Origin: Candidatus Hodarchaeota archaeon
Lineage (GTDB): Archaea; Asgardarchaeota; Heimdallarchaeia; Hodarchaeales; Hodarchaeaceae
Assembly: GCA_016839665.1 (NCBI GenBank)
Contig: JAEOTU010000021.1
Location: 1 to 24,289, forward strand
Length of the DNA stretch: 24,289 nt
Reading direction: 5' to 3'
Both the position numbers and the translations under genes were made by a program. Every line of letters begins with the position of its first letter. Position 1 is the stretch's first letter. The notes beneath the pieces were generated by a model. It was not told where the DNA came from and ran no database searches. It saw only the letters and a program-made list of their open reading frames with translations. This document shows, in pieces, positions 1 through 7,899 of the stretch.

Positions 1-28
1 ACATCTTCTTACCCGAGTATTAATAAAA

Positions 29-910
29 TTGGCCAGAAGTGTTCAGAGAAAGCATAATGGTGTCTCTCCTGTTCTAGCAACGATAATGATTTTCGGTTTA
101 ATTATCACAGGAGTGATGATCACCTTCATTCAAGTTGTTCCGTATATAGACCAAGCACAAAGTGAGGAAGCGATAGCAACAGTTCGGAATAGTTTTCTAG
201 AGCTTGATACTACAATTAAAAGTCTACTTAGTGAAACTGGTTCCCCTGGAGGTTTGCAAACAGTTTTATTATCAAAAACTGCTGGAAGTATTGAGTATAT
301 CCCTGATGCTTATCACATTTCTTTTCGATTAATTGACCAAAATGGAGCTCCTGTCCATACCATTATGCCGATTCAAGAGATTGGGATCCTTGATTGGGAA
401 TACAATAGCCCACGGTCAATTCTTCCCCGAGGAACCACGAAATATCTAACTGGGCCCGACCCCTTTAAAACTCGAGAACCTGTATTTTTAACAGGAGTTT
501 TTACTTCTACAGAATATCAAGACATAACAAATTTGACATTGAGTCACCGCGATGACAGAAGGCATCATGTTACCCTGAATTACCGAATAAAAGCGTACTT
601 AACGATTTCAACACAACCCGAACCCGAGATTGAATTTCAAATCTTTTTGGTGTCTCTTTCAGCAGAACAAGCGTTCACCATTCACAGTCAATACAAACAA
701 ATCACTGTCAGTTCAAATGTTATTTCGACACGGAAAGTCTTAGATCGAAATGAATCAATTGGGGCTTTAGAATTAGTATGGGACAATGTTCAGGAGTCAG
801 GAATAACGACTACTTCTCTTTGGAGTACTCGAGTCATACAAGGCTTTGATGTTAAGTATTTTAATATCTCGGTCCAAACATTTGTCTATAATATAGGTCT
901 TTCGACATAA
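29..910 (+). CDS. Type IV pilin-like (archaeal) membrane-anchored protein
   Basis: Pilin-like protein of 293 residues, probably exported and anchored or assembled by the machinery encoded downstream. The N-terminus is basic (RSVQRKHNG), followed by a hydrophobic stretch (about residues 12-36, beginning VSPVLATIMIFG). This resembles the N-terminal helix of archaeal pilins and archaellins, with a plausible prepilin peptidase cut after G11. The rest is a beta-rich extracellular domain without a family I recognise; NLT (about residue 170) and NIS (near the C-terminus) are possible N-glycosylation sites. The start used is TTG at 29. The frame stays open to the left edge without an ATG or GTG, so a start before the window cannot be excluded. 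It is followed after 30 bases by another pilin-like gene, and its place ahead of the secretion ATPase suggests one operon. The pilin-like assignment is good; the exact role (major pilin, minor pilin or secreted protein) is unknown. Confidence 0.72.
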   Translation: MARSVQRKHNGVSPVLATIMIFGLIITGVMITFIQVVPYIDQAQSEEAIATVRNSFLELDTTIKSLLSETGSPGGLQTVLLSKTAGSIEYIPDAYHISFRLIDQNGAPVHTIMPIQEIGILDWEYNSPRSILPRGTTKYLTGPDPFKTREPVFLTGVFTSTEYQDITNLTLSHRDDRRHHVTLNYRIKAYLTISTQPEPEIEFQIFLVSLSAEQAFTIHSQYKQITVSSNVISTRKVLDRNESIGALELVWDNVQESGITTTSLWSTRVIQGFDVKYFNISVQTFVYNIGLST

Positions 911-940
911 TAAAAATCCTGAATTAATGGTAGGTCTGGA

Positions 941-1393
941 ATGGCTTCACAGTATATCACATTTATGATTATTTTCACGCTTGGGTTGAGTCTGGTCGTA
1001 ATAACAAACAGCATGTTCATGACTTTAAGCGATGAATTTCAACAGAATATCGCAGAAGTTGAATTGATGCAAATACTTGATTTTATACAAGAGCAAATCC
1101 TTCACACAATTCTTCTTCCCTCAGACTTCAATCAAACTGTCCAACAACAAATTGAACTACCTACTCTTATTGGTCAAAGATTTCGATATTCTATTGAAAT
1201 ATCTAACGTTACAGACAATCAAATAATACTACATGGTTTCACAACGGATGAAAATATTAACCAAACAAAATCTGTCTTTGTAGGTGTCAAATACATACTT
1301 GATATTTCAGAATCATCATTTCAAAGCACAAACGCTATACTTACCTTACACATTCAACGAAATGGAAATAATATTGCAATAACTATTTCATAG
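941..1393 (+). CDS. Small pilin-like membrane protein
   Basis: A 150-residue protein with one N-terminal membrane segment (about residues 5-28, TFMIIFTLGLSLVVITNS), then a short amphipathic helix and a beta-rich domain. The architecture is that of archaeal minor pilins or pseudopilins, but there is no clear basic prepilin leader: only MASQY precedes the hydrophobic helix, so peptidase processing is doubtful. Several NXT/NXS sequons (NQT, NVT, NQT) fit an extracellular, possibly glycosylated domain. It starts at ATG 941 after a weak purine stretch. It lies between the first pilin-like gene and the secretion ATPase; the 104-base gap to the ATPase holds the last gene break before the assembly genes. 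Likely a minor component of the same surface structure. No specific family is recognised. Confidence 0.65.
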   Translation: MASQYITFMIIFTLGLSLVVITNSMFMTLSDEFQQNIAEVELMQILDFIQEQILHTILLPSDFNQTVQQQIELPTLIGQRFRYSIEISNVTDNQIILHGFTTDENINQTKSVFVGVKYILDISESSFQSTNAILTLHIQRNGNNIAITIS

Positions 1394-1497
1394 AGAGATT
1401 ATTCAAAAAAGTTGATTAACTTCAAAAAATAGGATAATATGAAAATTAAACACGATCTCATTCATGAAAATAGAAAAAAAAGAGGAGTAACTTATAA
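1394..1497 (+). promoter_or_regulatory. Gap upstream of secretion ATPase: small palindrome and SD
   Basis: This 104-base AT-rich gap separates the two first pilin-like genes from the ATPase gene. It holds a short inverted repeat (AAGTT-GATT-AACTT, 1409-1422) flanked by A-runs, and a clear SD (GAGGAG, 1482-1487) 10 bases before the ATG at 1498. An internal promoter for the assembly genes is possible. There is no strong archaeal TATA/BRE pair, so the promoter part is weak; the SD is good. Confidence 0.35.
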
Positions 1498-3006
1498 ATG
1501 TCCGAATCAAGTAGCCTAATTCGAGAAACATATCCTTTAATCCCACCTTTCAGTTATGCATTGGTTGCAACCGATCCTGATACTAAACAAACAAAATACA
1601 CAGTTGTTGAAGTTCCGTTAAGCACGAAAGAGAACGATATCTTGAGTATGATAAAAAATATTCTCGAGGAGGAATTGGATGTTGATTTTAGTGTCCTTAA
1701 ATCACCTGAGGTTGCGCGTGATTACCTTCGATCGAAAGTAATTGTGATTGCCAAGAATTATGGCTTAAAACTAGATGAAAAAACCTTTGATAAAATCAAT
1801 TACCATATTGCTAGGGATTTTGTCGGATTTGGGCCGATAGATGCAATGTTGAAGGATCATAATGTTGAAGACATATCTTGTGATGGAGTAGGAATTCCAG
1901 TCTATATTTGGCATCGAAAATTCGAAAGTATTCAAACAAATGTTAAGTTCGAGGAGGAAGAAAATTTAGATGCTTTTATCATCAAACTAGCTCAACGAGC
2001 AGGACGACATATCAGTGTTGCACGACCTTTACTTGATGCTGCGTTACCAGATGGTAGTCGTCTACAGTTAACTTATGGACGGGAAGTAACTCAAAGGGGA
2101 AGCACCTTTACAATAAGAAAATTCCGTTCTGATCCGTTAACCATTACAGATATGATTATTTTCAATACCCTTGATGAGGATTTGGCTGCGTTTTTGTGGT
2201 ATCTTTTAGAAAACAGGAATTCGATTGTTATTGCTGGGGGAACTGCAGCAGGGAAAACATCATTGTTAAATAGTTTAGCTATGTTTATTCGACCTGGAAT
2301 GAAAATTGTTTCGATTGAAGACACTGCAGAACTTCATTTACCGCATGAGAACTGGATCCCTGCAGTAGCTCGTGAGGGGTACGGTGGACGTGAAGCTGAT
2401 GGATCTCGCAGAGGAGAAGTCTCGATGTATGATCTTCTACGTGCAGCTCTTCGACAAAGGCCAGACTATCTTTTTGTGGGAGAAGTAAGAGGAGCAGAGG
2501 CTTATAATCTCTTTCAAGCAATGGCCACGGGTCACACTGGAATGGGTACAATCCATGGAGACAGCGTAACTGGTACTATACGACGTTTAGAAAACGAACC
2601 CATGAACATTCCTCGAACTTTAATTCAAACCTTGAACCTTCTTCTTGTTCTCCGCAAGGTACGTCGAGGCGATAGACAAGTACGACGGGTAGTTGAATGC
2701 ACCGAAATTGTAGGTATTGATCCTGTAACTACAGAACTAATCACCAATAAGGTTTTTAGTTGGAATGCTCGTGAGGATGCATACATCAATTATGGACGAT
2801 CTTACGCATTAGAAGGAATTCAGGAGGCGCAAGGATTAACAGAAGATCAGGTTTTTGATGAAATGGAACGACGAAAAACTATCTTACGATGGATGGTTAA
2901 GAAAAAATTGGCTCATTATACCCAAGTCTCTGAAGTTGTTAATAGTTATTACCAGAGCGCACTAGAAACTGTAGATCGAGCAAAAAGAGAGTTAAAATCC
3001 GTATAA
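1498..3006 (+). CDS. Type IV pilus/archaellum-type secretion ATPase (FlaI/GspE/TadA family)
   Basis: Cytoplasmic hexameric ATPase that powers assembly of pilin-like subunits through the FlaJ/TadC-type platform encoded next to it. Landmarks: an N-terminal domain (about 1-120) with the FlaI-like GFGPIDAMLKDHNVEDISCDG stretch around 112-132, and a RecA-like core with Walker A GGTAAGKT (247-254). These are followed by an Asp box SIEDTAEL (272-279), Walker B region with E329 (LFVGEVRG, 325-332), and a His box GHTGMGTIHGDS (345-356). Length (502) suits the archaeal FlaI/T4P class. All catalytic motifs appear intact. Start ATG 1498 follows GAGGAG by 10 bases. Ten bases separate its stop from the next gene's candidate TTG, indicating co-transcription. 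The exact subtype (archaellum, adhesive pilus, Tad-like or DNA uptake) cannot be told; no FlaH, FlaG or FlaF equivalents are seen, which argues against a standard archaellum. Confidence 0.95.
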   Translation: MSESSSLIRETYPLIPPFSYALVATDPDTKQTKYTVVEVPLSTKENDILSMIKNILEEELDVDFSVLKSPEVARDYLRSKVIVIAKNYGLKLDEKTFDKINYHIARDFVGFGPIDAMLKDHNVEDISCDGVGIPVYIWHRKFESIQTNVKFEEEENLDAFIIKLAQRAGRHISVARPLLDAALPDGSRLQLTYGREVTQRGSTFTIRKFRSDPLTITDMIIFNTLDEDLAAFLWYLLENRNSIVIAGGTAAGKTSLLNSLAMFIRPGMKIVSIEDTAELHLPHENWIPAVAREGYGGREADGSRRGEVSMYDLLRAALRQRPDYLFVGEVRGAEAYNLFQAMATGHTGMGTIHGDSVTGTIRRLENEPMNIPRTLIQTLNLLLVLRKVRRGDRQVRRVVECTEIVGIDPVTTELITNKVFSWNAREDAYINYGRSYALEGIQEAQGLTEDQVFDEMERRKTILRWMVKKKLAHYTQVSEVVNSYYQSALETVDRAKRELKSV

Positions 3007-3016
3007 AGAGAATTAC

Positions 3017-3943
3017 TTGGAGCTTTTATTCGTGAGTAAAGTTATTAGAAGAGTAGGCTATCTTAGGTTTGGAAGATTTTTAGAGCCTTGGATCGAAAAA
3101 GGCAGCTTTGAAAGACTTAACAGAAGCTTGAAAAGAGCGGGAATGGATATTTCCGTTCGAGCATACTTAGGTAGCGCTATTTTTAGTTCAATACTTGTTG
3201 GTTTTCTCTCATTTTTTATAACAACACTACTAGTTCTTTTAATTCTTCAGAATCCAGATCTGGGTTTTCCTACTGAATCTCAACCTTTGGTTTCTATCAT
3301 TTTTGGAGTGTTTGTTGGTGCATTATGTGTGATTTTAGCTTACTTTCCGTTTCTATATTGGCCCCAAATGAAAGCAACTGATCGTAGAATCTTAATAGAG
3401 GCAGGATTACCATCAACATCATCTTATCTTTCTGCTATGTCAAGTTCAGGAGTTCCTCCTGACAGACTGTTCTATTCACTCGCTGGAGAAGCATCAATTG
3501 CTCCTGAGATTTCTAAAGAAAGCAAAAGAATCACACGTGATATTGAAATTTTCGGTTATGATATTCTTAAGGCAGTAAGAACAGCTAGCGAACGGTCTCC
3601 TTCGGAAAGATTTTCAAAATTCTTAGATGGAATGTCAGCCACTATCACAAGTGGAGGGGATTTAACCTTCTATCTTTCCGCTGAAGCTAAAGCTTTGATG
3701 AAGTTAAAGGAAGAGGAAACTAAGGAATTTATTGAACAATTAGGTGTTTTAGCAGAGATTTTCATGATTATTGGAGTGGTTGCTCCTTTATTCTTTGTGG
3801 TAATTTTGGCCATTGTTGCTGTTATCTCACCAACCGCTGTAGAGGGGAGTACGATTTTAATGCTCTTATTGACATACTTTATTATGCCTATCCTACTAAT
3901 GGTAATGATTTTAATGATTTCCACGATTTCACGAGAAATCTAG
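3017..3943 (+). CDS. FlaJ/TadB-type membrane platform protein, first half
   Basis: Integral membrane protein of the GspF/T2SSF superfamily that forms part of the inner-membrane platform on which the ATPase acts. About four membrane segments are visible (near 52-78, 90-114, 243-266 and 277-303). A cytoplasmic helical domain lies between the pairs (about 115-240), with the characteristic region SSGVPPDRLFYSLAGE and the later ITSGGDLTFYLSAEA. The start given is TTG 3017, 10 bases after the ATPase stop. An alternative is GTG at 3032, which has a better SD (GGAG at 3019-3022, spacing 9) and would remove five residues. It is paired with a second protein of the same superfamily directly downstream; together they make the usual archaeal FlaJ-like length, comparable to the TadB/TadC split. 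Family assignment is firm; partner specificity is inferred from context. Confidence 0.88.
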   Translation: MELLFVSKVIRRVGYLRFGRFLEPWIEKGSFERLNRSLKRAGMDISVRAYLGSAIFSSILVGFLSFFITTLLVLLILQNPDLGFPTESQPLVSIIFGVFVGALCVILAYFPFLYWPQMKATDRRILIEAGLPSTSSYLSAMSSSGVPPDRLFYSLAGEASIAPEISKESKRITRDIEIFGYDILKAVRTASERSPSERFSKFLDGMSATITSGGDLTFYLSAEAKALMKLKEEETKEFIEQLGVLAEIFMIIGVVAPLFFVVILAIVAVISPTAVEGSTILMLLLTYFIMPILLMVMILMISTISREI

Positions 3944-3965
3944 TATTCAAGGTGGTATCAAGTAA

Positions 3966-4994
3966 ATGGGAAAGCTAACTCAAAAACGAGAACAAAGGAT
4001 CTGGATAATCTCAATAGCTCTCTGTATTGTGTTTTTAATTGTTGCTATAACCTTCTACATTCCTTTACTAGAACATATCATGCAAGAAAATACTCCATAT
4101 CCCTTGGATACAGAAGACGCGGAGGCAAAGCATCCTTATCTCTATTCTGTAGGAGAAGTTAGACCAAAAATACTCACGGAATTACTTAACACTATTACTC
4201 CTGACTTAGATATTATTATTCGATTCTTTGATGCATTGGATCTCACAATTTTGACGTTACTAGCTTTATTATTAATCCCAGCGAGAGCTTATCATTCTGA
4301 TCGAAAATGGCGAGATGATATTGACGATCACATACCCTCTTTATTGCGCGAGATTTCTGACGCACAGAAAACTGGCCTTCCTTTACCGAGAGCAATCTTG
4401 GAAGCTTCTAAACACCAGTATGGAGCATTAACACCTGAATTAAAGAGAATGGCTTCTAAAATCACTTGGGGAATACCTTTTAGTAAGTCTCTTCGAAGTT
4501 TAACCGATGCAACAGACACTCCAATGATGAGAAGGACTGCACTGCTAATATTAGAAGCGGAACGTTCTGGAGGAGCGATTGAAGATGTTTTTGAATCGGC
4601 ACATAAGCATGTATCAGAAATACTAGGACTTAAACGAGAACGTTTGGGTGCGATGAAACCCTATCGATGGATTATTTTCGCTTCATTCTTGGTGTTTGCT
4701 TTTGTTATGCTTATACTACTTGTTACCTTTTTTCAAACATTGGCAGTCCAGGTAATTGATGCTGTCACAGAAGGGCAAGAAGCCACTGCTGGATTACCAT
4801 TTAATGTTGCTGGGTTACAAATAGTTTTTTTTCATATGATGGTTATTGAAGCAGTATTTGCAGGTCTAATTTCAGGTAAGATGAGTGAAGGGGACGCTAA
4901 GCTTGGACTCCGAGACTCATGTATTCTTCTAGTCATCTGTTACGTGCTATTTAAACTCACGATGCTCCTATTTCCAATAGTTGTCAGAGGTTAA
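3966..4994 (+). CDS. FlaJ/TadC-type membrane platform protein, second half
   Basis: Second GspF/T2SSF-type platform protein. An N-terminal membrane segment lies at about 12-34, another near 87-105. A cytoplasmic helical domain (about 115-225) follows, with the T2SSF pattern: an HIPSLLREISDAQKTGLPLP stretch, WGIPFSKSLRSL, then LILEAERSGGAIEDVFESA. Three further membrane segments sit near 232-257, 278-300 and 312-335. The glycine-rich ERSGG turn is typical of the family. ATG 3966 is 22 bases after the upstream gene, preceded by an AAGGTGG purine run. It most likely heterodimerises with the protein at 3017-3943 and contacts the ATPase at 1498-3006. The short gap (5 bases) to the next coiled-coil gene extends the operon. 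Confidence 0.88.
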   Translation: MGKLTQKREQRIWIISIALCIVFLIVAITFYIPLLEHIMQENTPYPLDTEDAEAKHPYLYSVGEVRPKILTELLNTITPDLDIIIRFFDALDLTILTLLALLLIPARAYHSDRKWRDDIDDHIPSLLREISDAQKTGLPLPRAILEASKHQYGALTPELKRMASKITWGIPFSKSLRSLTDATDTPMMRRTALLILEAERSGGAIEDVFESAHKHVSEILGLKRERLGAMKPYRWIIFASFLVFAFVMLILLVTFFQTLAVQVIDAVTEGQEATAGLPFNVAGLQIVFFHMMVIEAVFAGLISGKMSEGDAKLGLRDSCILLVICYVLFKLTMLLFPIVVRG

Positions 4995-4999
4995 CACTC

Positions 5000-5455
5000 A
5001 TGGGTAAAGAAGAGAAAATGCTCACAGAATTACTAGAGAAAGTTTCTTCCTTGGAAGATAAATTGACTAACATGGAGTTTTTAATGGTTCAGGGTATGGG
5101 ATCAGGAGGACCTGCTCCAAAATCTCCAATAACCACATCACCATCTGCTCCTCGAACAGGACCAGTTGAGGTTGATTTAGCTCCTCTCGAAAATCGAATA
5201 TCTACAATTGAAGATAATATTTCAGAAGTGATGAATAAACTTAACACTTTATCTGAGTTAACTTCAGGAATAAAGAGCGAAAAATCACAGAAAGCTGACG
5301 AATTAATAGCTCAAGCTACTACTCTTCTTGAGAAAGGTCTCCAATTAACGGAATTAGAGACAACAATGCTCGAATTAAAAGACCGGTTAGAAGAAATTAT
5401 TGTTCAATTCGAGGTCGCTAATGTTGGTTCTACTGGTGAGGATACCTCATCTTAG
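5000..5455 (+). CDS. Small coiled-coil protein in pilus operon
   Basis: A 151-residue soluble protein of unknown function. No signal peptide or membrane segment is visible. It has a short heptad-like helix at about 3-32, a low-complexity Gly/Pro/Ser/Thr linker (about 33-57), and a long predicted coiled coil from about 60 to 140, with regular L/I spacing such as LENRISTIEDNISEVMNKL. The C-terminal tail is short and acidic. ATG 5000 lies 5 bases after the platform gene's stop; the operon position points to a cytoplasmic accessory or scaffolding role for the pilus machine, but that is inference. No homologous family is recognised. Confidence 0.75.
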   Translation: MGKEEKMLTELLEKVSSLEDKLTNMEFLMVQGMGSGGPAPKSPITTSPSAPRTGPVEVDLAPLENRISTIEDNISEVMNKLNTLSELTSGIKSEKSQKADELIAQATTLLEKGLQLTELETTMLELKDRLEEIIVQFEVANVGSTGEDTSS

Positions 5456-5486
5456 TATCCTTAAATGTAAATTTACATAATGATAA

Positions 5487-6659
5487 ATGTGCGATAAGAA
5501 CATGTTCCTTTTAAGACCTAAAAAACGACGGCGTGGACAAATTAGAGCTGTCGACTTTGTTGTTAGTCTTTTTTTGTTTTTAATCATGTTATCGCAGTTG
5601 ATTCTAATTATTGTCAATGTACAAACTGGTATTAAGTCAACTACTAATGGGACTCTAAGCTACGAAGAATTGGATATCTTTGGTAGACAACTCCTACTAG
5701 AAGAAGGAGATAACAACTGGGGATATCAACAGAACCTTCCGTCAACATTTGGACTGGCGGATTTCAATTCTCTGTCGCCTCTGGTACTAGATGCTTCAAA
5801 AATTAGTCGACTCATTACTGGCACCTCACTCCCGATATTTCCTATATCAGGATTTGAAATGTATGATTATCCAAAATTAAAGGAGACCATCGGACTAGAA
5901 GGAAGATATGATTTTCGATTGGGATTATTTTCACATTTTGAAACTGAGGTACAGGTTTCCGCATCTGATTTTGCTCAAGTTATTGTCACAAGTCCTTACA
6001 ATACTCCTATTTCTAATGCACAGGTTCACTTCTTTACGATTGATTTAACCAATGGAGAAGTAATCTCAGAAGGATCAACATTGACTAATTCGAGTGGTGG
6101 TACTTCTCTCCAATTGTCAAATCCTAATTTAAACGACCCAGATGGAGAACATATTCTGTTTATAATTGTTGAGAAAGGGCCTCTTTGGGGGATGAATTGG
6201 GGACACCCTGATCCAGCTTCTGAAGGAGTTTTTATTGGTCCAGCTTCAAGTGCTACTATTTGGGGAGGTGGAATTAACTCCTCAGCTTTATTATTAACAG
6301 ATATTTTGACAGCAACCCCTGATAGTCATTTTATCTCTGTTATTTATCAAAACACTACATCAGGTTATTCCAATCAAACAATTGACTTGACTACAGCATC
6401 CAATGGGAATACAACAATTGTTCTTCCTAATAAAGGACTAGTTGGATTCTTCAGTATCTCAAGAACCAATAATGAATATCAAGTAGGAATTGGATCATAC
6501 CCAACAATTTTGGATCGTTATCAAGCCAGTGGGAATTTCTATCAAGTATTAGGAGAGTTGAATCCAAGTAGAAGAGTAAAATCAAATATCTCAAAAATTT
6601 ATCCAATTACCGTTCGCAACACCTTGATGAGATGTCAAATTACTTTATGGAGCGAATAG
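5487..6659 (+). CDS. Large pilin-like protein with R-G-Q class III signal and Ig-like domain
   Basis: A 390-residue surface protein with a class III (prepilin-type) signal: a strongly basic leader ending KKRRRG, predicted cleavage after G17, then QIRAVDFVVSLFLFLIML as the hydrophobic pilin helix (about 18-45). The ectodomain contains a beta-rich stretch (about 158-235) with the look of a carboxypeptidase-regulatory/invasin-like Ig fold (QVIVTSPYNTPISNAQVHFF, then TNSSGGTSL). It is followed by another beta-rich part. Many NXS/NXT sequons are present. ATG 5487 is used; ATG 5502 (MFLLRPKK) is equally possible and would give a leader of more usual length. With 390 residues it is large for a major pilin and may be a tip adhesin or minor subunit. 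It begins the second pilin block of the operon and is followed after 4 bases by the next pilin. Confidence 0.75.
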   Translation: MCDKNMFLLRPKKRRRGQIRAVDFVVSLFLFLIMLSQLILIIVNVQTGIKSTTNGTLSYEELDIFGRQLLLEEGDNNWGYQQNLPSTFGLADFNSLSPLVLDASKISRLITGTSLPIFPISGFEMYDYPKLKETIGLEGRYDFRLGLFSHFETEVQVSASDFAQVIVTSPYNTPISNAQVHFFTIDLTNGEVISEGSTLTNSSGGTSLQLSNPNLNDPDGEHILFIIVEKGPLWGMNWGHPDPASEGVFIGPASSATIWGGGINSSALLLTDILTATPDSHFISVIYQNTTSGYSNQTIDLTTASNGNTTIVLPNKGLVGFFSISRTNNEYQVGIGSYPTILDRYQASGNFYQVLGELNPSRRVKSNISKIYPITVRNTLMRCQITLWSE

Positions 6660-6663
6660 AAAT

Positions 6664-7176
6664 ATGCGATTACACCGAAAGAGTGTTCATAGAGGACAGC
6701 TACAAATCGCTGAAACACTTGTTTCCGTGTCTTTAATTCTAGTACTCGCTCTTCTCTTGATAAATGCCACAAACCAGGCATTAGAACCTTACTCTGATCT
6801 TACAAGCTTAGATTTAACAGCAACAGATATTCTCACAAATGCCGATGAGGCAGGCCTTTTACGACCTGTAGTTTATCTTTTTGGCGACAGTAGATATAAT
6901 ACAAATTTCACTGCTTACCAGAACTTGCTAAATGACTACATTTCAACAATGATTCCCGAAAGCATTGGTTATACATTAATTACTCATGAGATATTAAACG
7001 GATCAATCGACCCCGAATACGATTTGCTTATTGGTTCTCCAACAGATATTGGAGCGTTACAACAAGGAGGAGAGGGGACAGTTGCAAACTACCACTTAGG
7101 GTCTTTTACGTCATCTGATTTCGGCCGATTTTCCACACAATATCTTGTACAGCTATACCTATGGGAGAAAATCTAG
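6664..7176 (+). CDS. Pilin-like protein with HRGQ class III signal
   Basis: A 170-residue protein with a short basic leader (MRLHRKSVHRG) and predicted prepilin peptidase cleavage after G11. Mature residues begin QLQIAETLVSVSLILVLALL. Glutamine at +1 and a glutamate at +6 resemble the archaeal QXXXE-type pilin start. The ectodomain (about 35-170) is short and mixed; a central VVYLFGDSRYNTNFTAYQNL stretch and the ending VQLYLWEKI are unlike families I know. ATG 6664 follows the previous stop by 4 bases and its TAG directly abuts the next ATG, so translation is probably coupled. Likely a minor pilin of the same structure. Confidence 0.72.
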   Translation: MRLHRKSVHRGQLQIAETLVSVSLILVLALLLINATNQALEPYSDLTSLDLTATDILTNADEAGLLRPVVYLFGDSRYNTNFTAYQNLLNDYISTMIPESIGYTLITHEILNGSIDPEYDLLIGSPTDIGALQQGGEGTVANYHLGSFTSSDFGRFSTQYLVQLYLWEKI

Positions 7177-7893
7177 ATGAAACTCCAAGGACTCATACGC
7201 ACAAAAAATCGAAGAGGTCAAATGTTTATCTTGGCAACAATGCTAATTGCTGTCTATGTTGTTACGATGACCGCCACTTTGATGAATCTTGGAGCAGAAC
7301 GAATTGATTTCGACCGTGAAACATTAAGAGAGCCGTATTTAGATTCAAAACGTGAACTTCAGCATTTCATGGAGCTTATTCTAGCCAAGTATACTAAGAA
7401 TGGTACTAATGTGACTCCTAATTCTGCTATCGTACAATTAGAAGTGTTTTTAACTCAGATGGAAGCTGTTGACTCATCGAGGGGTGTAAAATCTGAATTC
7501 CAATTACTAAGAAATAGTTTTAATATTACAGCAAATCAATCTCCCTATGAAAACATTTCAGATGGAACTATTTATTCAAGTTTTATTTATGCGGAATATA
7601 AACTAAAGATGAGCTCCGTATCTTCCTCTATTACTATCGACGAATCATTTTCTATTTCTTTTGTTTGTCAAGCTGAAGTTCAAGGTAATCGTGTCATCAT
7701 TCAGGAGGCTAAAGGAAATCATTTTGACTATTCTCAAGCCTCATCAATCTACATATTAAACGGTAGCAATTACTTGATTCCCTCCCCCGATTCAGATCAT
7801 ACTGGCATTTATAATTTTGAAGGGTTGTCAAATCTGAGTAACTTAGGAATCCTCAATGTTACTTTAATGAATGGGGTTTGTATTCTTTCGTGA
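7177..7893 (+). CDS. Pilin-like protein with RRGQ class III signal
   Basis: A 238-residue pilin-like protein. Leader MKLQGLIRTKNRRG with predicted cleavage after G14; the mature start QMFILATMLIAVYVVTMTAT forms the hydrophobic helix (about 15-37). The rest is an extracellular domain with an early helical part and a later beta-rich part, and several sequons (NGT, NVT, NIT, NQS, NIS, NGS, NLS, NVT). ATG 7177 directly follows the TAG of the previous gene. It closes the run of three R-G-Q pilins. Its TGA (7891-7893) is followed after only 6 bases by the ATG of the DP2-like gene, so the polymerase homologue appears to be in the same transcript. Confidence 0.73.
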   Translation: MKLQGLIRTKNRRGQMFILATMLIAVYVVTMTATLMNLGAERIDFDRETLREPYLDSKRELQHFMELILAKYTKNGTNVTPNSAIVQLEVFLTQMEAVDSSRGVKSEFQLLRNSFNITANQSPYENISDGTIYSSFIYAEYKLKMSSVSSSITIDESFSISFVCQAEVQGNRVIIQEAKGNHFDYSQASSIYILNGSNYLIPSPDSDHTGIYNFEGLSNLSNLGILNVTLMNGVCILS

Positions 7894-7899
7894 GAGGAA

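Noticed and set aside
2091..2551. Minus-strand reading frames inside the secretion ATPase
   Set aside because: Antisense shadows of a strongly conserved coding region, without SD or domain.
1..7893. A standard archaellum operon
   Set aside because: No archaellin with a typical FlaB sequence and no FlaH, FlaF or FlaG equivalents are present. The platform is split and the pilins are diverse.
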